Shown piece by piece: positions 10,079 through 17,927 of a DNA stretch of 64,000 nucleotides; positions within the stretch are counted from its first letter, which is position 1, and each line of letters opens with the position of its first letter. Made by a program: the position numbers and the translations under genes. Origin of the DNA: Pseudonocardiales bacterium (GTDB lineage: Bacteria > Actinomycetota > Actinomycetes > Mycobacteriales > Pseudonocardiaceae); NCBI GenBank assembly GCA_023252195.1, contig JAHEXI010000002.1:372001-436000 (forward strand), read 5' to 3'. The notes under the pieces were generated by a model. That model did no database searches and was not told the origin of the DNA. It worked only from the letters and a program-made list of their open reading frames with translations.

Positions 10079-10471
10079 ATGCCACTCTCCGAGCACGAGC
10101 AGCGTCTGCTCGACCAGATAGAGCGTGCGCTCTATGCAGAGGACCCCAAGTTCGCGTCGAATGTCCGGGGCGCCCGGATGCGCAGCCTGTCTCACCGCCG
10201 CCGGATCCAGGGAACCGCGCTTTTCTTGCTGGGGCTACTGCTCCTCGTCGCCGGTGTCGTGCTCCCCTTCCGCCCGATCGGGATCCCAGTCATCAGCGTC
10301 CTCGGCTTCTTGGTGATGTTCGCTGGTGCTGTCGTCGCGATCTTCTCTCGTCGTAATGCTGGTGATGGCCGGCGTGCGGGATCGGCGGGCCCGTCGTCAG
10401 CCGGGCAAGGTCGCAGCACCCTGGCGCAGCGGATGGAGCAGCGGTTCCGTCGCCGCTTCGAGGAGCATTAG
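10079..10471 (+). CDS. DUF3040 membrane protein
   Basis: A 130-residue protein starting MPLSEHEQRLLDQIERALYA EDPKF, the standard DUF3040 opening, then an Arg-rich segment, two transmembrane helices (about residues 42-60 and 66-84) and a basic C-terminal tail. The start is fixed by a strong ribosome site (GGAGGAGG) just before the ATG at 10079; the frame is open upstream but overlaps dinB without similarity. DUF3040 proteins are common just upstream of mraZ in actinobacteria, and their function is not established. It is convergent with the transglutaminase gene, 16 bases away. Confidence 0.88.
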   Translation: MPLSEHEQRLLDQIERALYAEDPKFASNVRGARMRSLSHRRRIQGTALFLLGLLLLVAGVVLPFRPIGIPVISVLGFLVMFAGAVVAIFSRRNAGDGRRAGSAGPSSAGQGRSTLAQRMEQRFRRRFEEH

Positions 10472-10487
10472 TCCAGGACTGGGCGTT

Positions 10488-12776
10488 CTAAGGTCGTCTG
10501 CGCAGTACCGAGCGCGGTAGCAGCCGGGCCATGCGGGTCGCTGGCGCGCACCGAGCCAGGCTGGCGCTCACCGCGTCGAACGCAGGCCGCAGCTCACTGT
10601 CGGACGAGGTGCCGGATCGGCCGGTGTTCGATGGGCCGTGACCGACGCTCGCATACCAGGATCTCTCCACCGCGGCGACCAAGTCGCGCAGCCCGGCTCG
10701 CCCCGGTTCGTCCAAGGAATGCTCGTCGGCCAACCGCTGTGCTGTCGCCCGTACGCTCTCGCCGGCGCAGGGATCGACCCCGCGATCCACAGATTCGGCC
10801 AACACTTCGTCCCACGCGGCGGAGATCGCCTGCGGGCCGCCGGCGTCGACCAGACGCAGCCGCCGCCGACGGAGGTGCTCACGCACGCCCAACGGGGTGA
10901 TTCCCGCTAGCAAGCCGGCTAACAGGAGCCCGGCAATTCCTTGACCGATCCTGCTGCCGGGGCCGGGGTCGACGCTCGCTTGGGGGTTACCGGCGCGGGG
11001 ATCCGGCGCCGCTGAGGCGGGCGCGGGCGGCGCCGGCGTGAGAGTGCCGGCTACCGGCGGTCCTGTCTGCGGCGCTGTGTTGCTGGATAGGTCGGGGACA
11101 GTAGCCACATAACCTGGTATCACGGTTCGCCCGTCGGACAACGGAGTCGAGTCGAACGGTAGCCACCCGGCGCCGGGAAACCACGCCTCCACCCACGCGT
11201 GCGCGTCGTCGGTGGTGATCAATCGTGAGTCACCGGTGACGCGGCCGGGGGTGAAGCCGACCGCGACCCGGGCCGGCACGTGCAGCGTCCGCAACATGAT
11301 CGCCATCGCCGAGGCGAACTGCTCGCAGTAGCCTCGGCGGCCGGTGAACAGGAAATCCACCAGGTCGTTCCCGCTGTTGCCCGGGGCGGTCCGCAGGTCG
11401 TAACGAAACCCGTTACGAGGCGCAGTGAACCACTGGTTGAGGGCGACGGTGGCATCGAAGGCGGTGCGGCTGCCCGCGGTGACCTGGGCAGCCAGCTGGG
11501 CGACTCGCTGGTCCACTCCACCGGTGTCGAGGTACCGGGGATCGACGGAGGTGCTCCTGGCATCGGGAGCGGGAGCCGGTGCCCGGAGCACCCGGAGGTC
11601 CGGCGCCGGGAGCACCCCCAGCTCGGTGTACGCCGCCGCGCGCTGGCGGCGATCGGAGAAGATGGTGATCGCGTTGGGGTCATACCTCCAGTCCGGGGCG
11701 ACGCCGCCCAGCGCCAGCGGGTAGCCGAAGGACGGCAGCCAGGTGTCCACGTAGTTGATCGGCTCGATCTGCACCTGCAGGGTGGGCCCGGATACCGGGG
11801 TCGCCACACCGGCGGGAAGTGGCAACCGCTCGGTGGTCTCGTCGTGCGCCCGTATCGCGCTGTCCAGCGGGCCGATCTGCCAGCCCACACCGGGCGTGAA
11901 CCGGCTCAGAGTCAGCGCCCGAAGGTAGGTCCGTTGTGCTTCTGCCAACCCCCGGACCCGGAACAGCGGCACGGCATCTCCGGCGGATAGCTGCCCGCGC
12001 AGCGAGGTAAAGGGATTCAACCCGATCCCGCCCAGCGGCCGGCCGCTGGCAGCACCAGTGTGGATCGACCGGCCGGTGCCCACTGCCGTCACCGTCGCTC
12101 CGACGACCAGGGCCACCACCATGGCACTGCCCGCCACCGCCACCGCGGCAGCGGGTACGGCACCGATCCTGCCGCCAGAGCTGGCGGACTGTCCCCATAC
12201 CGGTTGCCGGCGCCGGCTGTCGACGGCGAGCAGCAGCGCATAGCCCAGCGCACTCAGTGCGAAACTCCACCAGGGCAGCATCCGGTCCGACGCCGCGATA
12301 GGCACGATGATCACGCACAACAACACGAGCCCCGCGCAGGCGGGTGCGCCGGCTGAGACGACCAAGGCGTGCACCGCCACGGCCACCAGCCCGACGGCGA
12401 CCACCACCAGGCAGCGCAGCTCAACGGTCTGCGCCATCGGGGGCAACCCGACCCGGATCTGTTGGGCGGCTCCTTCGAACAATGTCCGTAGCTGCTGCGC
12501 CGAGGATGGTCCCGGTAGCACGGCGAGCCAGCCTCCGGAGGTGAACACCGCAGTGACGAGTCCCACCAACGCGGCGAGCTGGCCGGCTGCGACGACGATC
12601 GGCGGCATCCGTAGCCAGTGCAGCGCCACGCCGGCAGCTACCACGACGGCAATGGTGAGGACCACATAGCCCCACCAGCGCGAGCCCGCGAGCACTCCGG
12701 TCAACGATGTCGCGGCGAGCGCGACGGCCAGCCCGGCGGTCACGGCGGGCAGTACTCGAGTGCGCAGCCAGGTCAC
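10488..12776 (-). CDS. TgpA-like membrane transglutaminase (DUF3488/transglutaminase-like)
   Basis: A membrane protein of about 762 residues with 5-6 N-terminal transmembrane helices (to about residue 230), an extracytoplasmic transglutaminase-like domain, one further helix (GIAGLLLAGLLAGITPLG) and a cytoplasmic DUF4129-like tail. The Cys-His-Asp triad is visible in RRGYCEQFASAMAIMLR, TTDDAHAWVEAWFPGAGW and LPFDSTPL. I place the start at GTG 12776, which overlaps the DUF58 stop in a GTGA arrangement; an ATG at 12824 would overlap more deeply. With DUF58 and MoxR upstream it forms a well-known three-gene operon; the substrate of the transglutaminase is not established. Confidence 0.87.
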   Translation of the reverse strand: MTWLRTRVLPAVTAGLAVALAATSLTGVLAGSRWWGYVVLTIAVVVAAGVALHWLRMPPIVVAAGQLAALVGLVTAVFTSGGWLAVLPGPSSAQQLRTLFEGAAQQIRVGLPPMAQTVELRCLVVVAVGLVAVAVHALVVSAGAPACAGLVLLCVIIVPIAASDRMLPWWSFALSALGYALLLAVDSRRRQPVWGQSASSGGRIGAVPAAAVAVAGSAMVVALVVGATVTAVGTGRSIHTGAASGRPLGGIGLNPFTSLRGQLSAGDAVPLFRVRGLAEAQRTYLRALTLSRFTPGVGWQIGPLDSAIRAHDETTERLPLPAGVATPVSGPTLQVQIEPINYVDTWLPSFGYPLALGGVAPDWRYDPNAITIFSDRRQRAAAYTELGVLPAPDLRVLRAPAPAPDARSTSVDPRYLDTGGVDQRVAQLAAQVTAGSRTAFDATVALNQWFTAPRNGFRYDLRTAPGNSGNDLVDFLFTGRRGYCEQFASAMAIMLRTLHVPARVAVGFTPGRVTGDSRLITTDDAHAWVEAWFPGAGWLPFDSTPLSDGRTVIPGYVATVPDLSSNTAPQTGPPVAGTLTPAPPAPASAAPDPRAGNPQASVDPGPGSRIGQGIAGLLLAGLLAGITPLGVREHLRRRRLRLVDAGGPQAISAAWDEVLAESVDRGVDPCAGESVRATAQRLADEHSLDEPGRAGLRDLVAAVERSWYASVGHGPSNTGRSGTSSDSELRPAFDAVSASLARCAPATRMARLLPRSVLRRRP

Positions 12777-14035
12777 CGCGGCGCCGCCAGCTTGCTGCGG
12801 GAACTGCTGCACAGCTGGTCCCATATCGAAGCAGGCGGCTGCTCCGGGCGGGCCACCGCGACCGACCAGCCCGCGGCAACGAGCAGGCGGGCAGCCTGCG
12901 CCGGATCCGCTGCGACCGGATAGGACGAGCCGTTGCCCGCGATATCCCAGGCTGCGACGTCCAGTAGCACGGCGTGGCTGCGCCTACCGCGGGGGCGATG
13001 CGCGAGCAGCTGTTCGATGGCCACCGGCCTGAGGGCGCCGAGCACTGCCACCACGTCCTGCCGGCCGGCCATCGCCGGGCCGCTGGCCAGATCGGGCTGG
13101 TCGGTCGCGCGCAGCACGGCGAGGGCGTCGAGCGCGGTGTCGATGGTGTGGTCGGTCTGGTCGGCGGCACCAGCCAACACCAGCCCGTCCGCAGTGACCA
13201 GCCGCGCCTGCTGACCGTGCCGCCGCAGATGCACATACACGCTGGCGGCCAGCGACACCGCATATTCCAGGCTTGAGGCAGGTCCGCTGCCGCGGTGCGC
13301 GGCAGCCCGGTGATCCAGGAGCACGGTGGCACGGCTGCGCTCCGGCCACTCCTCAACCCGGACCATCAGCTCGTCTCGTCGGGCCGTCGTGCGCCAGTGC
13401 ACCTTGCGTAAGTCGTCACCGTGCCGGTAACTGCGCACCACCACTTCGTCCTGGCCCGGGCCGAAGCCCATCCGGCCGCCCGCCGCCTCGCCGGTACCCA
13501 GCTCACCGCCAGCGGGCGATCCGGTCAGCGACACCACAGCGGGGATCACGACCAGCCTGCTGGGCCCGGCGAGCGTGGGACAGTACTGCGCTAGGTCGAG
13601 TGGATCAGTGATTCGCGCGATCAGCGGACCCAGCGAGTGCACCCCGCGCTGCACCGGGCGCAGCGGATAGCTCAGCTCTACCGCACCGATCCGCGGCGGA
13701 TGCGCGACTACAACGCGGCAGCTGCCGCCCAGTGCGTCCGGTACCACGTCCTCGACCAGCAGCTGGGCACACAGCCGTCCGGTGCCGTGCAGCGTCAGGC
13801 GCACCTGACAATCGCCGCCGACCGCAACCCGAGATGGCGTCAGGTCTCGGTCCGCCCGCAGCCTGTGCCGCGTGTACCCCACGACCACGCTAGCTGTCAT
13901 CGGGAGCATCATCGCGAACGCCGCCACCCGGAGCAGGTCGCGTTCGTCGACCAGCACCGCGCACAGCGCCGCGGCGAGCCCGGCGGCGAGCAGGCACCGA
14001 CCGCGCGTGGTCAAACCGGCGAGCTGCCGGGGCAC
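12773..14035 (-). CDS. DUF58 domain protein
   Basis: A 420-residue protein with two N-terminal transmembrane helices (about residues 10-50) followed by a beta-rich region and the DUF58 core (FGPGQDEVVVRSYRHGDDLR then KVHWRTTARRDELMVRVEEW), continuing as a von Willebrand A-like fold. The start is GTG 14035, directly abutting the moxR stop. Family knowledge: DUF58 proteins are encoded with MoxR AAA+ ATPases and are thought to be their VWA-like partners. The 3' end overlaps the transglutaminase start by 4 bases. Confidence 0.87.
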   Translation of the reverse strand: MPRQLAGLTTRGRCLLAAGLAAALCAVLVDERDLLRVAAFAMMLPMTASVVVGYTRHRLRADRDLTPSRVAVGGDCQVRLTLHGTGRLCAQLLVEDVVPDALGGSCRVVVAHPPRIGAVELSYPLRPVQRGVHSLGPLIARITDPLDLAQYCPTLAGPSRLVVIPAVVSLTGSPAGGELGTGEAAGGRMGFGPGQDEVVVRSYRHGDDLRKVHWRTTARRDELMVRVEEWPERSRATVLLDHRAAAHRGSGPASSLEYAVSLAASVYVHLRRHGQQARLVTADGLVLAGAADQTDHTIDTALDALAVLRATDQPDLASGPAMAGRQDVVAVLGALRPVAIEQLLAHRPRGRRSHAVLLDVAAWDIAGNGSSYPVAADPAQAARLLVAAGWSVAVARPEQPPASIWDQLCSSSRSKLAAPR

Positions 14036-15124
14036 CTAGGTCACCCGGGGTGAGCGGCGCCACACCACCGTGCCGTTGCGCTCGGCGCGCTTCTCGACCC
14101 GTATTTCGGGGCGGTCGGGGACGCTGCCGTCGAGGCTGACCGGCGGTGGCCCGGTCGGCGCTTGCGGTACCGGTACCGCCGCCAGCACATCGCGCACCAC
14201 GTCCTCTTGCGAGATCTGGTCCACCTGCGCCTGAGCAGTGAGTACCAGCCGGTGGGACAGCACCGGCTGCGCCATGGTCTGCACGTCGTCGGGTACCACG
14301 AAGTCCCGGCCGGCCAGTGCAGCGGCCGCCCGGCTAGCCCGCATCAGCTGCAGCGTGGCGCGCGGCGATGCGCCCAGCCGAAGCTCGGCCAGCCGTCGGG
14401 TCGCACTCACTACCTCCACCACGTAGCGGCGCAGGTCGGCGGACACGTGAATCAGCCGAACGGCCTGGCACAAGGCTCCCACCTCGGCAGCGGTGGAGAC
14501 CGGCTCGAGGGCGGCGAACGGATCAGTGCCTGCATGCTCGTCGACCATCGCGAGCTCGGCGGCTAGATCGGGATAACCCAGCGAGATCCGGGCGGTGAAC
14601 CGGTCACGCTGGGCTTCGGGTAGCGGGTAGGTGCCTTCCATCTCCACCGGGTTCTGGGTCGCAATCACCATGAACGGCCCGGCGAGCGGGTAACTGTGCC
14701 CGTCTACGGTGACTTGACGCTCTTCCATGCACTCCAGCAGCGCCGATTGGGTCTTGGGGGAGGCCCGGTTGATCTCATCGCCGACCACCACGTTGGCGAA
14801 AACCGGGCCCGGTCGGAAGTCGAAATCTCCGGTGCTGCGATTGAAGACCGAGACCCCGGTGATGTCGCTGGGCAGCAGGTCCGGGGTGAACTGGATCCGG
14901 GTGACCGTGCAGTCGATCGACCGGGCCAACGCCTTGGCCAGCGACGTCTTGCCCACCCCCGGCACGTCCTCGATCAGCAGGTGGCCTTCGGCAAGCAGGG
15001 TGATCATTGCGGTCCGGACCGCCTCGGGCTTGCCGACCAGGATCCGCTCGATGTTGCCCACGATCCGTCGCGCAACGGTGTGCACGTCGGCGACCGGCGG
15101 CGAACTTAGACCTCGGCTGCTCAT
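14036..15124 (-). CDS. moxR: MoxR-family AAA+ ATPase
   Basis: An AAA+ ATPase of 362 residues from ATG 15124. Walker A is EDVPGVGKTSLAKALA (Lys59) and Walker B/sensor 1 is VVVGDEINRASPKTQSALLE, followed by MIATQNPVEMEGTYPLPEAQ, which is diagnostic for MoxR. The frame is open far upstream over the mraZ leader, but that extension has no family similarity and the AAA+ core starts about 20 residues into the short version. It heads the operon moxR-DUF58-transglutaminase; MoxR proteins act as chaperone-like ATPases with VWA partners. It is divergent from mraZ across a 527-base gap. Confidence 0.92.
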   Translation of the reverse strand: MSSRGLSSPPVADVHTVARRIVGNIERILVGKPEAVRTAMITLLAEGHLLIEDVPGVGKTSLAKALARSIDCTVTRIQFTPDLLPSDITGVSVFNRSTGDFDFRPGPVFANVVVGDEINRASPKTQSALLECMEERQVTVDGHSYPLAGPFMVIATQNPVEMEGTYPLPEAQRDRFTARISLGYPDLAAELAMVDEHAGTDPFAALEPVSTAAEVGALCQAVRLIHVSADLRRYVVEVVSATRRLAELRLGASPRATLQLMRASRAAAALAGRDFVVPDDVQTMAQPVLSHRLVLTAQAQVDQISQEDVVRDVLAAVPVPQAPTGPPPVSLDGSVPDRPEIRVEKRAERNGTVVWRRSPRVT

Positions 15125-15562
15125 GACTTGATCCTGACCATCGTCGCTGGTCGCTGGTGTCCCGGGGGCCGGTCCACGGCAGCGCTGCGTCGAGTGTGTC
15201 AAACCGTGACGCGATGACCACCCTGCGGGAGGGTTTTCCGCGTCGGTGTCGGCTCCCGGCTTCCGATTCAAACCGCCGGCGCGACTACCATGATCACGAA
15301 TGAGTGTGTCAGGGCGCAGATGGCCACCCCGCCAGCGCAGGGCGATCCGGTCGCACTTCCGCCAGGCGGTGTCTTCTCCCACTTCGCCCCACCTCTTTGC
15401 CACCCGACCGCGTCGATCCGTCCGCGAGTGCGCCCGACGGCCTTGTGACGTGTCCCTAGCTGGCAAGCGGCGCACGCCTCTCGGGTCGCCTCCCCACTTC
15501 CAGCCACCTGCTCTGAGCTGGCTGAATAGCTCCCGCAGCGAAACGCGGACGGTGGCGGCGCG

Positions 15563-15590
15563 TTGACAGTGGATGGAAGTGGGGTAAGGT
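15563..15590 (+). promoter_or_regulatory. mraZ (dcw) promoter
   Basis: A perfect -35 hexamer TTGACA (15563-15568), a 16-base spacer and a -10 hexamer TAAGGT (15585-15590) precede mraZ by about 60 bases. The spacer and -10 are occupied by the MraZ-type repeats, so MraZ binding would block RNA polymerase directly. It is probably the main promoter for the whole division/cell-wall cluster. Confidence 0.7.
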
Positions 15591-15612
15591 GGCTCACAGT
15601 GGAGCACAGGGG
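15568..15612 (+). promoter_or_regulatory. MraZ-binding repeats (five boxes, 10-base period)
   Basis: Five G-rich pentamers start exactly 10 bases apart: AGTGG at 15568, AGTGG at 15578, GGTGG at 15588, AGTGG at 15598 and AGGGG at 15608. Known biology: MraZ binds GTGG/TGGG-type direct repeats spaced by about one helical turn upstream of its own gene and represses the dcw operon. Here the array overlaps the promoter spacer, the -10 and the start of the transcript. The fifth box is degenerate. Confidence 0.75.
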
Positions 15613-15618
15613 TGCTCC
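15601..15618 (+). repeat. Perfect inverted repeat in the mraZ 5' leader
   Basis: GGAGCAC and GTGCTCC form a perfect 7-bp stem with a 4-base AGGG loop. It lies between the -10 and the mraZ ribosome site, 33 bases before the GTG, and overlaps MraZ boxes four and five. It could be an RNA hairpin in the leader or a second operator. Confidence 0.6.
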
Positions 15619-15651
15619 ATGGCCGTCCGTCGGCCTGGGAGGTGGGTGGCC

Positions 15652-16083
15652 GTGTTCCTTGGCACACACACCCCCCGGCTCGACGACAAGGGGCGGCTGA
15701 CGTTGCCAGCGAAATTCCGGGACGCGCTCGCAGGGGGGCTGATGGTCACCAAGGGCCAGGATCACTGCCTTTTTGTGTTCCCGCGGGCTGAGTTCGAGGA
15801 GATGGCCCGCAAGGTGGCCCAGGCGCCGTTCACCAACGAGGCAGTGCGGGCCTACCAGCGCTACCTGTTCGCCGGCACCGATGAACAACGCCCGGACGGG
15901 CAAGGCCGCATCTCGATCGCGGCCGAGCTGCGGCGCTACGCCGGGCTGAGCAAGGACTGCGCGGTGATCGGGGCGATCAACCGTTTGGAGATCTGGGACA
16001 GCGCGGCGTGGCAGCGCTACTTGGAGGAACACGAGGAGTCCTACGCGCAGGCGCAGGAGGTGGTGTTGCCTGGCGTGATGTGA
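15652..16083 (+). CDS. mraZ: Transcriptional regulator MraZ
   Basis: A 143-residue protein from GTG 15652, the usual actinobacterial length, with a ribosome site GGGAGG 9-10 bases upstream. Two AbrB-like SpoVT/MraZ repeats are visible: [20 protein letters not shown] at the N-terminus and [20 protein letters not shown] in the second half; the DxxGR motif occurs in both (DDKGR, DGQGR). MraZ forms ring-shaped oligomers that bind the repeats in its own promoter and represses the dcw operon. An upstream ATG in the same frame (15589) would add 21 residues that overlap the repeats and are not conserved. Confidence 0.93.
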   Translation: MFLGTHTPRLDDKGRLTLPAKFRDALAGGLMVTKGQDHCLFVFPRAEFEEMARKVAQAPFTNEAVRAYQRYLFAGTDEQRPDGQGRISIAAELRRYAGLSKDCAVIGAINRLEIWDSAAWQRYLEEHEESYAQAQEVVLPGVM

Positions 16084-16284
16084 CCCGGTACCACCAGGCC
16101 TCCGCCCGGAGGCGCATCGACCGTGCTCACCAGATCAACGGCGATGCGCGACAACACGGACTAGCTCCAGCCCTGACGCACCTTCCCCGGCGCCAGGATC
16201 TGGCACCGGGCGGAGACCTGGCGGCACCGAGAGGGTTTCGGATCCGCGCCGGCAATCCCGGCCGCGTGGCGTAAGGAGAGTGCT

Positions 16285-17286
16285 GTGAGCGGAGGGAGGC
16301 TGGCGGTGGCCGATCGCTCGCAGCACGTCCCGGTCTTGTTGCACCGGTGCCTGGAGCTGCTCGGGCCCGCTCTGGCAGGGCGGCCGGCCGTGGTGCTCGA
16401 TGCCACGGTGGGTCTCGGGGGGCACGCGGCTGCGCTACTCGAGGCGCATCCTGCGCTCACCTTGATCGGTCTCGACCGTGACCCGCAAGCCATCAGGGTG
16501 GCCACCGAACGGCTGCACGCGTACTCCGGTCGCCTTCATCTGGTACACGCCGTCTACGACGAGCTCCTCGACGTGTTGGCGCGCCTTGGTGTCGGACGTC
16601 TCGATGGTGTGCTGTTCGACCTGGGAGTGTCCTCACTGCAGCTCGACGCCGTCGAGCGCGGTTTTTCTTATGCCCGCGACGCCGTGCTGGACATGCGAAT
16701 GGATTCCAGCGCCGGGCCTACTGCCGCCGACGTTCTCAACGGCTACTCGCACGCCGACCTCACCCGAGTGCTTCGGGAATACGGCGAGGAGCGCTTCGCC
16801 AGCCGCATCGCCGCTGCGGTCGTGGCGCAGCGGCCGTTGCATACCACCGCGCAGTTGGTGGAGATCATCTACCAGAGTGTGCCGGCGGCCACTCGCCGCC
16901 ACGGTGGCCATCCCGCTAAGCGAACCTTCCAAGCCTTGCGGATCGAGGTCAATCGCGAGCTGGCAGCGCTGCGCACGGCGATACCCGCGGCGCTGAATGT
17001 GCTCGCGGTCGGCGGACGGTTGGTGGCGTTGTCCTACCACTCGCTGGAGGACCGGATCGTCAAACGGGCGCTGGTTAAGCTGACCACCTCGCGTACCCCG
17101 GCCGGTCTGCCGGTTGAGCTGCCCGACCACGGGCCCGAATTGCGTACGTTGACCCGTGGGGCCGAGCGCGCCGACGTGGCCGAGACCGAGGCCAACCCGC
17201 GGGCAGCGTCAGTGCGGTTGCGCGCCGTGCAGCGGATCGCGCCGGCTCCAGAGCGCAGGTCCGGCTGGCCGGAGCCGACCCCGTGA
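16285..17286 (+). CDS. rsmH: 16S rRNA (cytosine(1402)-N4)-methyltransferase RsmH
   Basis: A 333-residue methyltransferase that modifies C1402 in the ribosomal P site. Diagnostic motifs are [13 protein letters not shown] near the N-terminus, [15 protein letters not shown] (SAM motif I), [20 protein letters not shown], and [17 protein letters not shown], followed by [14 protein letters not shown]. The start is GTG 16285 after AAGGAGAG. A 201-base gap separates it from mraZ, in which I see no gene. Its stop overlaps the ftsL start (GTGA). Confidence 0.94.
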   Translation: MSGGRLAVADRSQHVPVLLHRCLELLGPALAGRPAVVLDATVGLGGHAAALLEAHPALTLIGLDRDPQAIRVATERLHAYSGRLHLVHAVYDELLDVLARLGVGRLDGVLFDLGVSSLQLDAVERGFSYARDAVLDMRMDSSAGPTAADVLNGYSHADLTRVLREYGEERFASRIAAAVVAQRPLHTTAQLVEIIYQSVPAATRRHGGHPAKRTFQALRIEVNRELAALRTAIPAALNVLAVGGRLVALSYHSLEDRIVKRALVKLTTSRTPAGLPVELPDHGPELRTLTRGAERADVAETEANPRAASVRLRAVQRIAPAPERRSGWPEPTP

Positions 17287-17927
17287 CGGCTCCCACCCGC
17301 ACCGCGAAGTCGGTGGCTGGCCGGGTTACCGCGCCGGCCCACCGCCGGGATACCAGCGACCAGCGGGGCCGCTCCCCGGCCATCGCCCGCGCCTACGCTC
17401 GGCGTGCGCAGCGCACCGCGCCCCGCCACGGTTGCCCGGACAGCGCGGACGCCCGGACACCGTTCGTGATGCTCGTGATGGCGCTATTGGCGATGGCGTT
17501 GATCGCCACGCTGTGGTTGTCCACGGCCGCCACCGCGGACTCTTACCACTTGGAAAGCGCCCGAAAGACTGTCCGGAACCTGACCGAGCGTTCGGAAGGA
17601 CTAGGCCGAGCGGTGGCCACTCTGGAGACCGCTCCGGAGCTGGCCCGGCGGGCCCGCGAGCTGGGGATGGTCCCTGCGGGGGATCCGGCCCGGCTGATCG
17701 TCGGGTCAGACGGCACCGTCACCCTGGTCGGCGAGCCTCGCCGGGCTGTCGCACCGCCACCGCCACCACCACCGCAACCGCCGCAACCGCCGCAACCGCC
17801 GCAACCGCCGCCGCCAGCACCGGCGGTAGCGCCCGTGCCGCCGGTGCCAACTCAACCGGTGTCGCCCGCGCCCGTCCAACCCGCGCCCGTCCAACCCGCG
17901 CCGACGCAACCGGTGCCAGCGCGGTGA
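17283..17927 (+). CDS. ftsL: FtsL-like divisome protein with a proline-rich C-terminal tail
   Basis: A 214-residue bitopic protein: a basic Arg/Ala-rich cytoplasmic N-terminus (about 55 residues), one transmembrane helix ([19 protein letters not shown]), an extracytoplasmic helical, weakly coiled-coil segment ([20 protein letters not shown]), and a tail of about 65 residues that is almost all Pro, Gln, Val and Ala. Position between rsmH and the class B PBP and the topology identify it as FtsL, which activates FtsWI with FtsQ and FtsB. Overlap with both neighbours is 4 bases (GTGA at 17283 and 17924). The tail is encoded by DNA repeats and is longer than in most FtsL proteins. Confidence 0.85.
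   Translation: MTAPTRTAKSVAGRVTAPAHRRDTSDQRGRSPAIARAYARRAQRTAPRHGCPDSADARTPFVMLVMALLAMALIATLWLSTAATADSYHLESARKTVRNLTERSEGLGRAVATLETAPELARRARELGMVPAGDPARLIVGSDGTVTLVGEPRRAVAPPPPPPPQPPQPPQPPQPPPPAPAVAPVPPVPTQPVSPAPVQPAPVQPAPTQPVPAR
17772..17807 (+). repeat. Four 9-base tandem repeats in ftsL
   Basis: CCGCAACCG is repeated four times without interruption and encodes alternating Pro and Gln. A second, 15-base repeat encoding Pro-Ala-Pro-Val-Gln follows further downstream (about 17866-17900). Such arrays are prone to copy-number change, always in units of three residues because the unit is a multiple of three. Confidence 0.8.

Larger units (their letters stand above)
15125..15651. other. Divergent intergenic region between moxR and mraZ
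   Basis: This 527-base gap carries the control regions of two divergent operons. The right end (15563-15618) holds the mraZ promoter, the MraZ repeats and a hairpin, listed separately. On the left a 10-base sequence GAGTGTGTCA occurs twice (15192-15201 and 15302-15311); its complement reads TGACACACTC, and one copy extends to TTTGACACACTC with a perfect -35-like TTGACA for the minus strand, but without a convincing -10. I see no convincing gene or tRNA in the gap. Confidence 0.6.

Noticed and set aside
15181-15311. The repeated GAGTGTGTCA as a moxR promoter pair
   Set aside because: One copy gives a TTGACA-like -35 on the minus strand but no acceptable -10 follows, so it is noted only in the gap description.
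14036-15667. A 543-residue version of MoxR reaching into the mraZ leader
   Set aside because: The extra N-terminus has no similarity and would overlap the mraZ promoter; the AAA+ core starts close to ATG 15124.
17156-17923. An N-terminal extension of the FtsI frame across ftsL
   Set aside because: It is out of frame with ftsL coding sequence, repetitive and unlike any PBP; the GTG overlap at 17924 is the natural start.
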